From the NCBI GenBank assembly GCA_022828595.1, contig JAKGHH010000002.1:41076222-41140221 (forward strand): 64,000 bases of DNA, written 5' to 3'. Made by a program: the position numbers and the translations under genes. The first letter of the stretch is position 1. Every line of letters begins with the position of its first letter. The notes under the pieces are model-generated. The model had not been told where the DNA came from and made no database searches. It saw nothing but the letters and a program-made list of their open reading frames with translations. This stretch comes from Nelumbo lutea. Its lineage: Eukaryota; Streptophyta; Magnoliopsida; Proteales; Nelumbonaceae. Positions 1-12,150 of the stretch are shown here, in pieces.

Positions 1-1066
1 CTTCCCTTGCTGGTGAGATGTGCTGCCTCCTAATTTGTTATACAGTAACAAATTCAGAAAAAAAAATGCAATACAAATCAGATTTAGAGTCTTTTGTGAA
101 TTTTGATAAATATCACCTGATTGGTTTCCTATCAAATAAATAAATAAATAAATACCACCTGATTGATTACCACTTTTGTGATACCAGTTGATTGGTTACA
201 AGCTTTTCTGGTATCATAGTTGAACCCTTTTGCAAAAAACGGTAATAAACTTTGCTGAAATAACAAAAACAGTTGTGTTTAGGGAATAATGTTCAAATTG
301 GTGAGTAGGAAAATAATTAAAATTTTTGGACAAAATTAGCACTGAAAAAGGAAAAAAGTTTGATGGCTTCTTGTTTAGTAGCAGATGCACATAGAAATGG
401 TCTCTACATTTTCCATTGTCTTTGTGACAGTTCCATTACTTTGTAGAGTGATTTTGCAACGATATTTATATGTCATTTCTCAACCAAATTGCTTCATGTT
501 CTTGTTCCAACTTCCAAGCACCCCAAACGTCTCATCTGCATACTTCTCCTCTTCCACTTCTTTGTTGTCTGATCTTTTCATTTGATCATGACAATATAGT
601 CATCACCATTGAAACTGATATTACCTTCACTGGTTACAAGATTAACCAACCTTCCTGTTCTGTTAAAAACATCCCAAATGAGCTCCTTGGCTTCTTCATT
701 CTTACCAGAGACATGGCAGTACACCATATGAAAATTGTTGTGGAGTCAAGATACAGATAAAGAAACTTTTCTCTCACAAAGATGGTACAAATAGTAAAGA
801 CCATTTCTATCTACATCTGCCACTAAACCCGTGCCTATCCAACTTTCTCCTTTTTTTAAAGTCTAATTTTGTCCAAAAAAATTAATTATTTTCCCATTCA
901 CTACTGATTTGAACATTATTCCTTAAACACAATTAGTTTTGTTGATTCAAAATGTTTATTACTTCTTTTTTTTGCCCTTGAAGAAAAAACGTTGAATCTG
1001 GTTTTCTGTTGCATTTTTTTTTTGCTGAATTTGTTGTATAACAAATGAAGGGGCAGCACATCACAT
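1..1066. mobile_element. Long inverted repeat, MULE/foldback-like element (left end runs off the window)
   Basis: The stretch at about 1-430 is the imperfect reverse complement of about 770-1066. Shared blocks include the sequence around 14-50 (GTGCTGCC, TTTGTTATAC) against 1030-1060, and the block around 275-345 against 850-920 (GGAATAATGTTCAAAT, GACAAAATTAG). The left arm carries about 120 extra bases at 95-235, including a short (AAAT)n run. The unique core lies at about 430-770. Homology continues to base 1, so the left terminus and any target duplication are outside the window. Long TIRs suggest a Mutator-like or foldback element. No transposase is seen, so it would be non-autonomous. 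Confidence 0.55.
575..760 (-). pseudogene. Possible captured gene fragment inside the inverted repeat
   Basis: Read on the - strand, the core of the inverted repeat gives about 50 codons open to a stop near 583. They include a stretch reading CHVSGKNEEAKELI, weakly like the second helix of a pentatricopeptide repeat. No start codon, splice site or second repeat is visible. It could be a host exon carried between the arms of a Pack-MULE-like element, or chance. The family call is weak. Confidence 0.2.
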
Positions 1067-1454
1067 TAAATGCAAGAGAAGTTAACATGTGAAACAATGG
1101 AAGGCCCATTAACAACCTTCCTCTCTTGCCCCTTTTCTGCTTCCACTACTGTTGTTGCTGTTTCCTCCATCAGCCAACAGCTGCCACTCTTGTTATTCTT
1201 CTTCTTCTTTAACCACTTTGTTATTTTAAACTATTAGCCTGCAGATTTCATATAGGAATCTATTCTATTTGATTATTTACTAGTATTGATGATTCTAAGC
1301 TGAAGTGAAATCAGGTATCCTTTCTGAACTCACAGCAACCAATCTAGAAAAATAATTCAAAAGACAACCTCTTTTATCCTTGTTTCTTTGGTGGTTACAG
1401 AACGACTTCTGCTTTCCTACTTCAAATTGAAAATTCAGAGAAGAGACCAAGAAA

Positions 1455-3370
1455 ATGTCCATGAAGGAGGACGGGTATTTCTTTCTCTCTCTCTCTCTCT
1501 CTCCACATCAATTTCATGCTCTCAATGCTCTTTAATTTTTAACATATTTGGATTTCAGTCTTTTAATTGCTTCAGCACTGTCAGACGTGCAAATTAATGT
1601 GCATGGAGTCCACTTCCGTTTGAAGAAAGTAAGGAACAAACACTGAGACGACCCAAGAACATTTCACTACTTATATTTATTTGTTTTCTTCTGCATATAT
1701 AATTTTTTGTTCATTTCCTTTGTTCATAGAAACTTCTTCTTGCGAAATCTGCTAAACTTGCTAAATTACTTGAAAAAAATCAACATGAAGATATATCCCA
1801 CTTGCTCCCAGACATACCAGGTGATTCTCAAACATTCGAACTTGCTGCAAAGTTCTTCTATGGTCATGAGCTGAACTTGTCTGCCGAAAATGTCATCCCA
1901 CTTGCTTGCCTTGCTCATTATCTAGAAATGACTGATGATTTCAGCCCCAACAATCTTTACGATAGATGTCTATCATTCATGGAACAATGGGTTTTCCCCA
2001 GCTGGAATGAATCCATCAAGGCTTTCCAAAGCACGGAACTTGTTATTAGACAAGCTCTAGAACTTGGCCTGATAAATTCTTGTTTGGATTCCATTGTATC
2101 AAAGGCAATTTCTAAACCCGACCTCCTTGGAAAACCAATCAAGAATCCTATGGATGGTGACAGTGGTGATGGAAAAAATGGTTATTATCCAAGTGCAAGA
2201 AGAAGGCTTTTTGTCCCTGATTGGAAACAAGAAGATCAGTTGATCACATTGACACTCCAACATTATCTGTTTGTCATGACTACCATGATTCACAAAGGAA
2301 TTCAATCAGAATATATCACAGGTTGTCTTCTCCGTTATTTGGAGAAGTGGGTATATTGTGTGGTTGGAGGGGTAGGCTTGCCTCTTCATAAGAAGAGGGA
2401 GGTTATTGAACAAGTGGAGAAGTTATTGCCTGATGAGAGGGAACTAGTACCTTTCAAGTACTTGTCTGAAATGCTACGGTCAGCAATCACCTTGCAAGCT
2501 AGCTTAGACTGTAGAAATAGACTTGAAATCAGGATGGGGAAGAAACTAAATGAAGCCACGGTTGTAGATCTCTTGATACCTTCTCAAGGTTATGCTAGGG
2601 AAGAGAAGTACGATACTGAGTGCATTGGAAGGATTGTGAAAAGCTTCTATGCCAATTATAATTCATCAGATTCAGCAGAGTTAGTTGGAGTTACGGAGCT
2701 CATTGAAGAATTCTTGTCTGAGGTAGCAAGTGATGTGGCTTTGAAGAAGGATACATTTATATCACTGGCAGAGATGGCAATTGCGACATCATTGGGAATT
2801 CAACGAAACACTGATGGAATATATAGAGCCATTGATATTTATTTGGGCAAGCATGGGTGCCTGACAGAGACAGAGAGAGAGGAGGTATGTCGGGTGTTGG
2901 ATTGCCATAAGATGTCTCAAGAGGCACGTGAGCATGCTAGACAGAATGAACGGTTGCCACTGCGAGTTGTAGTACAGGTACTATATGTGGGACATTTGCA
3001 GCTGCGGGATGCAATCGCAAATGGTGATATGCTGGATTCTTATGGTAGGTGTCAGAGGGTGGAAGGTGGAGAGAATGCAGTTGTTGGGGTGGACAGGGAC
3101 AACCATAGTCAGGATACTGCTGCTAGTGAGGAAGAGCTGCTAAGAGCAGAGATGAAAGACATGGATGATAGGGTAATGGAGTTGGAGAAGGAGTGTTGTA
3201 GGATGAGGATAGAGATGGAGAAAAGTGGTGGTGGCAGTCATTCTGTAGTGAAGAAGAAGGGAAGCATGTGGAAGCAGCTGAAGAGGAAATTTGGTTGCAT
3301 CAGAAACAGCATGCATGACTGTAATTGCCAGGTAAAGAAGAAGAAGGTGCATCCAAAGAATTGTGCCTAA
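1455..3370 (+). CDS. NPH3/RPT2-like BTB-domain protein, three exons
   Basis: Predicted coding exons are 1455-1474, 1559-1628 and 1730-3370, giving 576 residues. The introns are 84 nt (1475-1558, CT-rich) and 101 nt (1629-1729), both GT-AG and in frame. Exon 1 encodes only MSMKEDG. Exon 2 and the start of exon 3 give a degenerate BTB/POZ domain (about residues 14-110, with SDVQINVHGVHFRLKKK). An NPH3 domain runs from about residue 194 to 450, with the family hallmarks EVASDV, DGIYRAIDIYL and NERLPLRVVVQVL. An acidic Glu/Lys/Met coiled coil follows at about 505-540, then a basic tail rich in Lys and Cys. Length is typical of the family. NPH3 proteins are plasma-membrane-associated adaptors that link CUL3 ubiquitin ligases to phototropin or auxin-transport pathways; which branch this member serves is not clear. 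Upstream in-frame stops within intron 1 support splicing over read-through. No disabling change was seen. Confidence 0.93.
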
Positions 3371-3485
3371 TTAATCTGTAAGCCTTCTAACTTCATCCTA
3401 GTCATGTGCAGCTTCTATCTGGATTTCTTTTCAATTTTTCTCCTTTTTGAGGCTTAATCAATTATTGGTTGTTTAGAGATCATCA

Positions 3486-3491
3486 AATAAA
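3486..3491 (+). promoter_or_regulatory. Candidate polyadenylation signal of the NPH3-like gene
   Basis: AATAAA lies about 115 bases after the stop codon, in AT-rich DNA. It is the first canonical hexamer downstream. Plant signals are loose, so this is only suggestive. Confidence 0.35.
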
Positions 3492-3643
3492 ATTTACTTC
3501 CGGAAAAATTTTGAGAAGGAAAAATAAAATGTTGATACCTGGATTGTGGCAAGTTCAACAGGGTAACTATATTTATACATCAACATAGGAGCAATGATGA
3601 GAAAGTGCAGAGTGGCGTCATAGTTCATTAGTAGTCAATAATC

Positions 3644-3914
3644 ACCCTATCCTGTATTCTGCAATGGTTTGCCTTTGACTACACGGGCTTTGTGGCTAAT
3701 ATTATTAATAATCACCCTTGCACCCCCCACTAATTTGCTGTCAATTTCATTGAGAGAGTATTCACGTGACATTTGAAACTTTTCAAAAGCCCAACTCATA
3801 ATCGCTTGCTCTTGTACATCAAAGAAAGTGATGCCAAGCTTATCTTCACTCTTCAAGGTGGGGGCAGAAGTCAAGCTCTTATAGCTCTTAAAGGTTGTGT
3901 CTTTGGATTCAGAT
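3644..3914 (-). pseudogene. Exon-like open fragment, family not recognised
   Basis: On the - strand a frame of about 90 codons is open from just after a TAG near 3920 to a TAG at 3647. It has ordinary protein composition and reads in part SEDKLGITFFDVQEQAI and AFEKFQMSREYSLNEID. There is no ATG near the start. It lies 280 bases beyond the NPH3-like stop, on the opposite strand. I do not recognise the family. It may be one exon of a decayed or partial gene. Composition and length make chance less likely, but no second exon was found. Confidence 0.3.
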
Positions 3915-6127
3915 GAATCCAGTAACTAATACCTTCCTTAGTTCTGGAAATCAAGGCTTTGACTTCACAGATTTGTGACTGCTATTTTTGTTTAGTAAAA
4001 TGTAATGCTGATAGAGGCGCTCAATGTTCATATCCCAGCAGCGAGCTAAGATGGTAAATTCTGTTAATGTTTCCATGGGTTGGCTCCCTTCGTTTATAGT
4101 GCAAATTTCATCTGCATTGCTGTAAGTGTGCCAAGTGCAAATTCTGCTTTATTTTTGTTTGTTTGAGATGAAGATCATTATTTCTTAAGAAAAATATGAA
4201 GTGATATGCTCCTCGCTTTATATGAAAGAGAATTGAGGATAACAAGAAATTTTGCATCAGTTTGATGGTCTGATCATCAGCTCTCAACCGAGTCCTACAA
4301 CTCTGCTGTAAACAAATAGTAAATAGATCAAGGATTTGTTATGTTACAACCTTACTTCTTGGTTTCAAGTAAATATCCCTTTCATCCTCTCCAATCCACC
4401 CAGGAAAAAAATAAAATCACCAGCAAAGGATCTAACAAAGGGAGAACCTAACCAATTCCTAGCAACATTCTTAATATATTTAAGCATTTTGGGCATGCAT
4501 GCACAATCTGAGGTCCCTACATTTTCATGGTCCAGCTTGGATTTCAGGCTTCATGATTTATGTGATCCTTGGCAAAGTGTTGGTTCTGGCTATCCAAGAT
4601 TTTGGGGAGGACCGATACAGACCTAAAATTTGAATCCCTTCTCTGACTTATCTGATATGGGTATGACTTTAAATGTCAGGAATAACCTAGTTTGGTTTGG
4701 GCTTTTAGTGATGTCTCAGCCCTCAGGTAATACGGGCTTGGACTAATAGAGCTAAAGCCTGGTCCAACTTGACCCGGCCCAGATTTTGAAAAAAAAAAAC
4801 AAGTACGAGTATGTCTGGCATGCACACAATGTTCCTATGAGTGTTCATCAAAATCTGAAAAGCCAAACCGAACCAATGAAACTGAACCGAAAGTTTGGTT
4901 TCATTTAACCAATATGAAAAACTGGACAAGGGTTTTTGTCCTTTTTTTGTTTTAATTATTTTTTTATCTTTGTAAATTGCAACAGGCTGTTTGTTTGGAT
5001 TGGACAGTCAAACCACTGACCTAGAAACTGGTGGTCAAAACGGTTTCAATTTTGGGTTGATTTTTAAAATATTGATCCCAACTATATGGGCCGGCTGCAT
5101 GGATCCGGCCTATGCCATTCCATTCTATTTCATGCCATATCCATTGTTAAATTATGAACACTTAAATCAGTCCTTACTATTTCAACTCTTCCTTTTTGGT
5201 TTGCCCCTAGTTCTTGTAGCTCAGTAATCATCTTTGAACACATACACAAAAGAGGGGAGAGTTATTTGACAATTTTTACAGGCTAAGCATAGTCTAACCG
5301 GTATTATAGATCAGTAAAACTGTGAACCGGTGAGCTTCATTAGAACATTGTTTTGTTATAAAGAACCATATTTTGGTTCAAATATATGAAAAACACATGA
5401 AACGAGAAGAGGAACCGGTCTGCTTTCACATAAATGAACTGTAGCCAAGGCCAACCCTTTTCTCAGGAAACCCAGTCTAAAATGAAAGAAAATCAAATTG
5501 GGTTGCTTGAATTCAGACTGAGCGGCTAACCAAGTTGCAAGACCAATATTGCCAATCAGTCTGGACGAAAACTGACTTCATATAAATGACGTAACAACTT
5601 GATCTGGTGGTCTACCAATTGCTGATACATTCACGAAAGCTTATGCTTAGACTTTTCAGCAACAACCATCCAACTTGTACGCCCAACGAGTTTTCTAACA
5701 GAACCCAACCGTGAAATAAATTTGTGGCTCTCATTATATATATATATATAGTTGAGACTGGCTAGCTGAAAAGTCTTAGACAGGTTTGATTCCTTCAACG
5801 GCCAGAAACACAACGTGAGTAGTCAATATAAAACAACCAACCACAATTTGCAGGTGCTCTGATGCGTTCAACTAATTCATCAATTTAAATTCCAGAACAC
5901 ATGATGTGCTGCAGAATTGTAATAATAGACTAACCTACCACCACGTTTCTGGTGGTCTTGGGATTATCTTTTTTGCTTCAATGCTTCCATAGTGATTGTA
6001 GTGATGTTTTCATTTTTTTTAATGGCCCATTCTAGGTCTCTTCTAAGACAACAGCAAATGGGGGGCCTCCAATCCAGAGCATCCCAAACCCAATTGATAG
6101 TTCTGATCTATCACAGGACCCTTCAAC
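3915..6127. other. Intergenic stretch, no gene seen
   Basis: AT-rich DNA with no convincing coding exon. Around 4975-5075 there is a decayed match to the right half of the 299-bp repeat found at 41969-42267 (shared pattern GGAC-AGACAGTC-AAC, then ACCGGTGG). A short (TA)n run lies at about 5737-5750. Confidence 0.5.
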
Positions 6128-6239
6128 TAGGGGTGCAATTTGGATGGGCTCAAGTTGGGATTTTGTTAAAATTTGGTCCAAATGTTCGAGATGGATGCAG
6201 TGTAAATTCTTTGAATTGGGTACTTGATTTGCACCCCTA
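6128..6239. mobile_element. 112-bp hAT-like MITE
   Basis: The element starts TAGGGGTGCAA and ends TTGCACCCCTA, perfect 11-bp terminal inverted repeats. It is flanked by CCTTCAAC (6120-6127) and ACTTCAAC (6240-6247), an 8-bp target duplication with one mismatch. TAGGGGTG ends and 8-bp duplications are typical of hAT elements. No coding capacity. Confidence 0.75.
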
Positions 6240-8770
6240 ACTTCAACAAAAAGAGGGTTTGAGGGTCTAGGCTCAAATTTTTAAGGATAAATTACATAAA
6301 CCTCCACTTTTCTGACAGTTTCTTTAACATCCCCTGAACTTTGATCTCTTGAAAAACCTCTTTCCGCATTTTGAATAAATTATACAAATTGATCCCTTGT
6401 GTTGGTTATTTTGAGTAGACAAATAGGTGTTAAATTTCAAAGATACGCTTATATTTCCATTTAAAATAAGGCCAAATTTATACTGCAAAAAGACTGGAAG
6501 GGCTTATTCACGTTGGACGTTGGACAACACACCCTAGATTTACAACTGCTTATCAGAATATTAATATAAATGTACCAAGCATGTGCACTTCATGCATCAA
6601 TCCCTACGGGAAAAGCACATAAGAGCTATAAAAGAAATGCTAAAAACTGCTTTTGGAAACAATGCAAATGGAATGTAAATCCTGGTTCAAGGTAAATTTA
6701 AACTCTGGTTCACTTTTGCCTATATTTGGTAAAATTACATTTATGTATTGACAAATGACAAACCAATACATATTTACATTGATAATAAGATGTAAATGTA
6801 CATCAATAAAAAGGAAGTAAATTTGCATTCAAGTGGTCTTTGGATAAAAAAAAGCATATGTTTTATTGAAATTCATGTTTGCATCAATTACAGTTAAAAG
6901 TCTGTTTGGTAAGATGATAAATTTGTCAGTGCAAAACTAATCTAATTTTACAACTTATATGAACCATTTTACACTCTACATATTTGCCTTCACACTTATT
7001 TGCATCGTTTCCAAACTTAGCTTAAGGTGAAAATTAGGAGAGAAAAGTTTAACTCTATCCACATATGTATTAGGTCAAGTTATGAAACAGTCCCAGCCAC
7101 ACCTTGTTTCATGGATCCATGCTAATACCACAAATTAGGACAGAAATAGGGGATGCCAGTGGGTCAGGTTTAGTGGTAAACCCGCACTGACCTGGTCCTA
7201 TTGGGTTAGGGTTGGGTCAGCCTTAATTGGATTTTGGATTGGGTTCAAGTTGAGGTCTATTTGTGCTAAATCAGATTCATTGGCGTTGCGGCATTGAAAT
7301 ACTTCATCTTTATTTAGCTAGATCAGACTCGGTTTGAATTTAAGACTTGGACTTGAGTGAAAACCGGAATGCTCTCTAGGTCCTTGTTTTACCAATTATC
7401 TAGGAGGTTTTCCTTTTTCATTTTTTTGAAGGATTACTACACAATGGGGGTAGCCCATCCCCCAACCCATAACACCCCCTCCAACCCAGGTACAGGCAGG
7501 ATTCGATCCCAAGTCTCCAAAATGATCAATAGGAGACCTTGCAATTGGACGGTTTTCCCATTCAACACATCAAAATAGTTAATTTAACCGGGATATGAAA
7601 TGGCCACCGGTTCCTAGTTTTCACAACCGAACCATCCAATCCAAGCCGAGTCTTAATACATTGCCAAAAAATGACCCATTGAAATCCCTAGACACAAGAG
7701 TTGCACTCCGGATCCAGTGCGTTTGGACTCAAAGGGATTTTCGCTTCAAGTCCAATCACATTTTGACACGTTATTAGATGTTGGGTTGGAGTAAATCTGC
7801 AACCGGCTCAATGAAAACACTTGTTCACATTCAAAACTCAAAAGAAGAAAAAACAAAGAGAACGAGGGCAAACAGAGCAACCTCAATATTGCTACTTGGG
7901 AGTAACAATGCAACACACCATCCTCATCCTGGATTCCAGAGTGATCATAATGAGGGTAACTAGAGTTGGCTTCCTCCTCCTTCCTAATGGCTTAAGGTCA
8001 ACTGCAATTCATGCTACACTAATATGTTAGAGCTCTTGTCATGGCTTGGGTCGTTCTTGAGTTGTGACCACAACAAGAAGTTGGTCAGTATGGTGGTGAG
8101 TGACACAACAGGAACTTGGCACCAAGTGTTTGACCGGAAGCAGCCATTTCAAAGACTCTCAGCTTTCCTTTACTCCAAGAAAGTTCAATAGCACAACTCA
8201 TGAGGCGACATGCAGAAGGGAAGTAGACCTTTTCCTCCCCTCCAATCCCTTTGAAGTGATCAATTAATGCATTTAAGCTTGATCTTTAATAAGAAAATAG
8301 AAGAAAAGGAAGAATGAGAGAAAACAAAGCATGAAAACAAAAGTTAAATTACCCTCAAACTTTATATAACTTCGTCGACACTTGCACAAGAAATATAAAC
8401 TTAACCAAGAATAACCAACATATGAGCTTCATTATTGTAGAATCTAACACTATTTGGAAAGAGCATTGAGTGTTCTTCGTCGTTAGCATTTCAATGTTTA
8501 AATGCCATTTTTAAGGGAGATTTTTTTACTATATTTTCCTCTAAAAACCATGACCACCGGGTCATTTGTCCATCTTAACAAATGCTTGGTGATGATTTAT
8601 ATAGAGTTCAGATTTGAGAAAATGGTTAAGACAAAAGCTAGGTGGTTTTCGAACTCAAGGTTGAAAGATTTACCTTTATGCTTATTTTTTAACAATTAAA
8701 AAACTTTTAGAGAATTGTCATTTCAGACAGTTGCAAGTTTACTCCAACTCAACACTCGGTAACATATCAA
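6240..8770. other. Intergenic stretch, no gene seen
   Basis: No supported exon. At 6280-6480 is a decayed sequence of the type found at 36240-36660. A possible small palindromic element lies at about 6899-7022, with ends reading CTGTTTGGTAAGATG and CATCGTTTCCAAACTTAG. The remainder is unique-looking AT-rich DNA. Confidence 0.45.
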
Positions 8771-8775
8771 AATAT
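8771..8775. repeat. Target site duplication, left copy (copia element 1)
   Basis: AATAT directly abuts the left LTR and is repeated exactly at 13568-13572 after the right LTR. It marks one complete insertion event. Confidence 0.8.
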
Positions 8776-9082
8776 AGTTAAAGAATAAATAAATGACAGA
8801 AAACTAAATTGATTGAGAATGGTTCGATGGGATGGAGAACCATTCAAACCCTATATATTTATAGATGAAGAAGTACAGTTTGAGTACAACACTTAGTTGG
8901 AGAGAATCAGATAACATTGAACTCTATCAGATATAATTTATCTTAGGTTTGAACTCTATCTAATAGGATCTATCTGGTTAGTTGAGCTCTATCTTAATCT
9001 AGATTGAGTTACATCTATAGATGGAGATCTATCTGATGACATGGCAACATCTGATGATGTGGCAGTAGGGTTATCCTCAATA
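8776..9082 (-). repeat. 3' LTR of copia element 1 (307 bp)
   Basis: This is a direct repeat of 13259-13567, with about 30 differences by my count (roughly 10%). In element orientation (- strand) it starts TATTGAGG and ends CTTTAACT, instead of TG...CA, in both copies. A purine-rich tract (TTGAGGAGGGCG on the - strand, 9083-9095) sits just inside, as expected for the primer of second-strand synthesis. Confidence 0.88.
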
Positions 9083-9289
9083 CGCCCTCCTCAAGTGAAT
9101 GGGCATTGGGAGCACATGTAGCTTGTGCATAATGGAGAAAAACTGAGGAGAAGCCAATGGTTTGGTGAAGATATCAACTAGTTGATCCAGAGACTGAACG
9201 TGGTGAAGTTTTGGAGAGACTTCTTTTGAAGATGATCCCGTAGGAAGTGAAAATCAACTTCTATATGATAGGTCTGAGCATGAAAGATC

Positions 9290-9560
9290 GGATGAGCAGC
9301 ACGATAACATATTCCGACATTATCACTGTAAAGTGATGGAGCAGATGGAAGTCAGATTCTGAGATCTTTTAAGAGAGACTACAACCAAATTAATTCGGTA
9401 ATAGTATTTGCAAGAGACATGAACTCTGCTTCTATACTTGATCTGACAATTGTCTACCGCTTCTTAGCACTCCAACTCACTAGATGAAAACCAAGATAAA
9501 CACAGTAGCCACCAGTGGATCGGCAATCATTAGGGCACCCAACCCAATCAACATCGGAGA
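9290..9560 (-). pseudogene. Copia element 1 RNase H
   Basis: The - strand reads [19 protein letters not shown], then SIEAEFMSLA and SDNVG-type blocks, the three acidic positions of copia RNase H. In-frame stops are present. Confidence 0.75.
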
Positions 9561-9762
9561 AAGCCATGAGACTGGAGGTGGATTAAGAGGAAAAGAATAA
9601 AGTGTGATCTAGGGTATATTTGAGACATCAAAGAATACTCTTAACTATCATCCAATATTCATCTGTGGGGTTATGTAAGAATTGACAAGCCTTGTTGATT
9701 GCAAAACTAATGTCAGGGTGAGTGAGAATGAGATACTACAAACCTCCCACAATACTCCTATA

Positions 9763-10480
9763 TTAAGACGAGTCAGAGAGAAGTGACCCATGAAGTCTAG
9801 AAAGTTTAGCACTCGCCGTTATAGGAGTAGAGAGAGGTTTCACACCATCAAGACCAGCATGATGTAGAAGATCAATAACATATCGGCATTGACAGAGATA
9901 AAGCCCAGTGTGATCCCTGTGAGCTTCAATACCCAAAAAATAGTGTAGGTCACCAAGGTCCTTAAGCTGAAACATTCGATTTAGGGTGGCAATCAGAGAT
10001 TTGATAATATCCAAGGAAGTGCCAGTGAGTATAGCATCATCCACATATAATAACAAGTATATACGGTGAGCACCATGAGAATAAATAAAAAGAGAGGGAT
10101 CACAACTAGGTTCAACAAACTTAAAGGTAAGGCGTGAGAACCAAGCTCGAGGAGCCTATTGAAGCCCATAGAGGGCTTTAGACAACTTGCACACATGATT
10201 GGGCCAATCTACATCCTCAAACTTTAGGCTGCTGCATATAAATGTTCTTAGTGACAAGACCATTGAGAAAGGCATTATCGAAGTCTAGTTGTCGAATAAC
10301 CCACTGATGGGAAACTACAAGGGAAATGATAGTACGAATGGTGGTGGGTTTAAAAACTAAGCTAAAAGTGTCAGAAAAATCCACACCCAGGATTCGCGTA
10401 AAACTCTGAGCAACAAGCTAGGATTTATATCAAGTTTCCATTTGATCTTATACACCCATTTAGAATCGACCACATTCATC
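9763..10480 (-). pseudogene. Copia element 1 reverse transcriptase
   Basis: The catalytic motif appears as LLYVDDAILTG, followed by LKDLGDLHYFLGIE, which is typical of copia RT. The upstream part (QLDFDNAFLNG and IYMQQP near 10200-10300) lies in other frames with stops. Confidence 0.85.
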
Positions 10481-11287
10481 GAAGAACGATATGGAACAAG
10501 ATCCCAAGTCTTGTTCTAAACAAGAGCCTGAAACTCTATGGACATCGCATCACACCAATGATGATGTTTAGAGGCTTGGGAATAAGTGTTGGGTTTCAAA
10601 TTCAGTAGCAGCAATAGAAGTAGTATAGCAAAGGGGAAGATGGTACCGAGTAGCCAAAGAGGCTTCAGAGCACATGGACCTGGTAGCCATAGTATGAGTT
10701 CGCCAAACTGGAGTAGGAACAGGTTGTGTGGAGTCCAATAGATCCTAAACCAAACGAGTTTGAGGTTGGGTGCGGGGAAGTTCATCTGAAGCAGAAGTAG
10801 GGCCAACACCTTTAACAACATTATTGTTGGTATCTGAACTGGGTACATCAGTCCCAGAAGATGTCTGAGATGACGATGAAGTTGTAGGAATAGATTCTGG
10901 TTGTCAAGGTACACACACTGGAAACAGATGGACAACAGTAGAATTGGGTTTTGGAGATGATACCAGCGGTGGAAAGCCAGGGAACAGATCTTCATCAAAA
11001 ATAACATGGCGGCAAATGTAGAGCCGACTTGTCTTAATATCATAGCAACGATAACCCTTGTGAGAGGAGTTGTACCCCAAAAGTATGCAGAAAGAGGATT
11101 TGTAATCCATTTTATGTCTATTGTACAGTCACAAGAAAGGATAACATGCACAACCAAAGGTGTGAAGTAGAGAATAATCTAGTGTATGCTGAAATAAAAT
11201 TTCACTTGGTGACTTGCCTTGAAGTGTTGGGGAAGGGATGTTGTTAATCAAGAAAACTACAGTTTCAGCTGGATCAGACAAAAAATT

Positions 11288-11870
11288 CTAGGGAAGAGAG
11301 GCGATGGCCAGTAAGGTGAGGGTGGACTCTATCACATAGCAATGCTTCCTTTCGACTGTGCCATTCTGCTCATGAGTGTGAGGGCAGGCGAGATGGTGTC
11401 TGATGCCTTGAGAGTCAAGGTACTGTGAAAGTCTTCGGTATTCCCCTCCCCAATCAGATTTGGACACATTTAATTTTTTTTTTGTCAAATAAAAGTTCAA
11501 CATGTTGTTTAATTTTGAGAAAAATATCAAATACATTGGATTTTCGTCGCATAGGAAAAATCCAAAATAATTTAGAAAATGCATCAACAAATAACACATA
11601 ATATTTAAAACCATTATTTGACTCAACCGGGGCTGGTCCCCATACATCTGAATAGATAAGTTCTAAAGGATGATTGTACGATGACGATGAACTAGGGAGG
11701 GGGAAGAAAATGACTTTTTCCTAACTGACATGCATGCCAAATTAAAAAATCAAACAAATCATTGTAGGAAAACCCAAACTAAGACAACACTTGCCGAACT
11801 GCCTTAATCAAAGCATGCCCAAGCTGATGATGCCAAACTTGAACTAATTCTCTCTCGCCAATAAATGTAG
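11288..11870 (-). pseudogene. Copia element 1 integrase core
   Basis: Fragments in two frames match the rve core: a D-containing block near 11650 (SDVWGPAP-type), then SDWGGEYRRLSQYLDSQGI and HEQNGTVERKH near 11300-11460, with the third acidic residue of the D,D-35-E set. Frameshifts interrupt it. Confidence 0.8.
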
Positions 11871-12150
11871 TACTGTCGAAGGACAAAGAAATGGATGCTG
11901 AAGTAGGAAACTAATAGAGTCCACCCTTACTAGGCCCGGGGAGTAGAACTCTCCCCATATGGTCCTTCAAGAGAAAAAATGAAGGATGAAATTCAAAGAC
12001 ATTGTTATCTTTGGTAAATTTTCTAATAGAAAGCAGATTCTTTGTAATGGAAGGAACATGATGAATATCCTCAAGATAAAATTTATTGTCATTATGAGAA
12101 ATAATTGAAGAACCATTTCCAAACCTACGCCATTACCAACTTTCACCTAG

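Noticed and set aside
385..760. Two overlapping + strand open frames of 66 and 96 codons
   Set aside because: They lie in the core of the inverted repeat, show no protein family on this strand, and the - strand reading looks more protein-like.
10516..11157. 213-codon - strand frame rich in Leu
   Set aside because: It is an out-of-frame reading through copia element 1 between integrase and RT; composition is low-complexity and no domain is visible.
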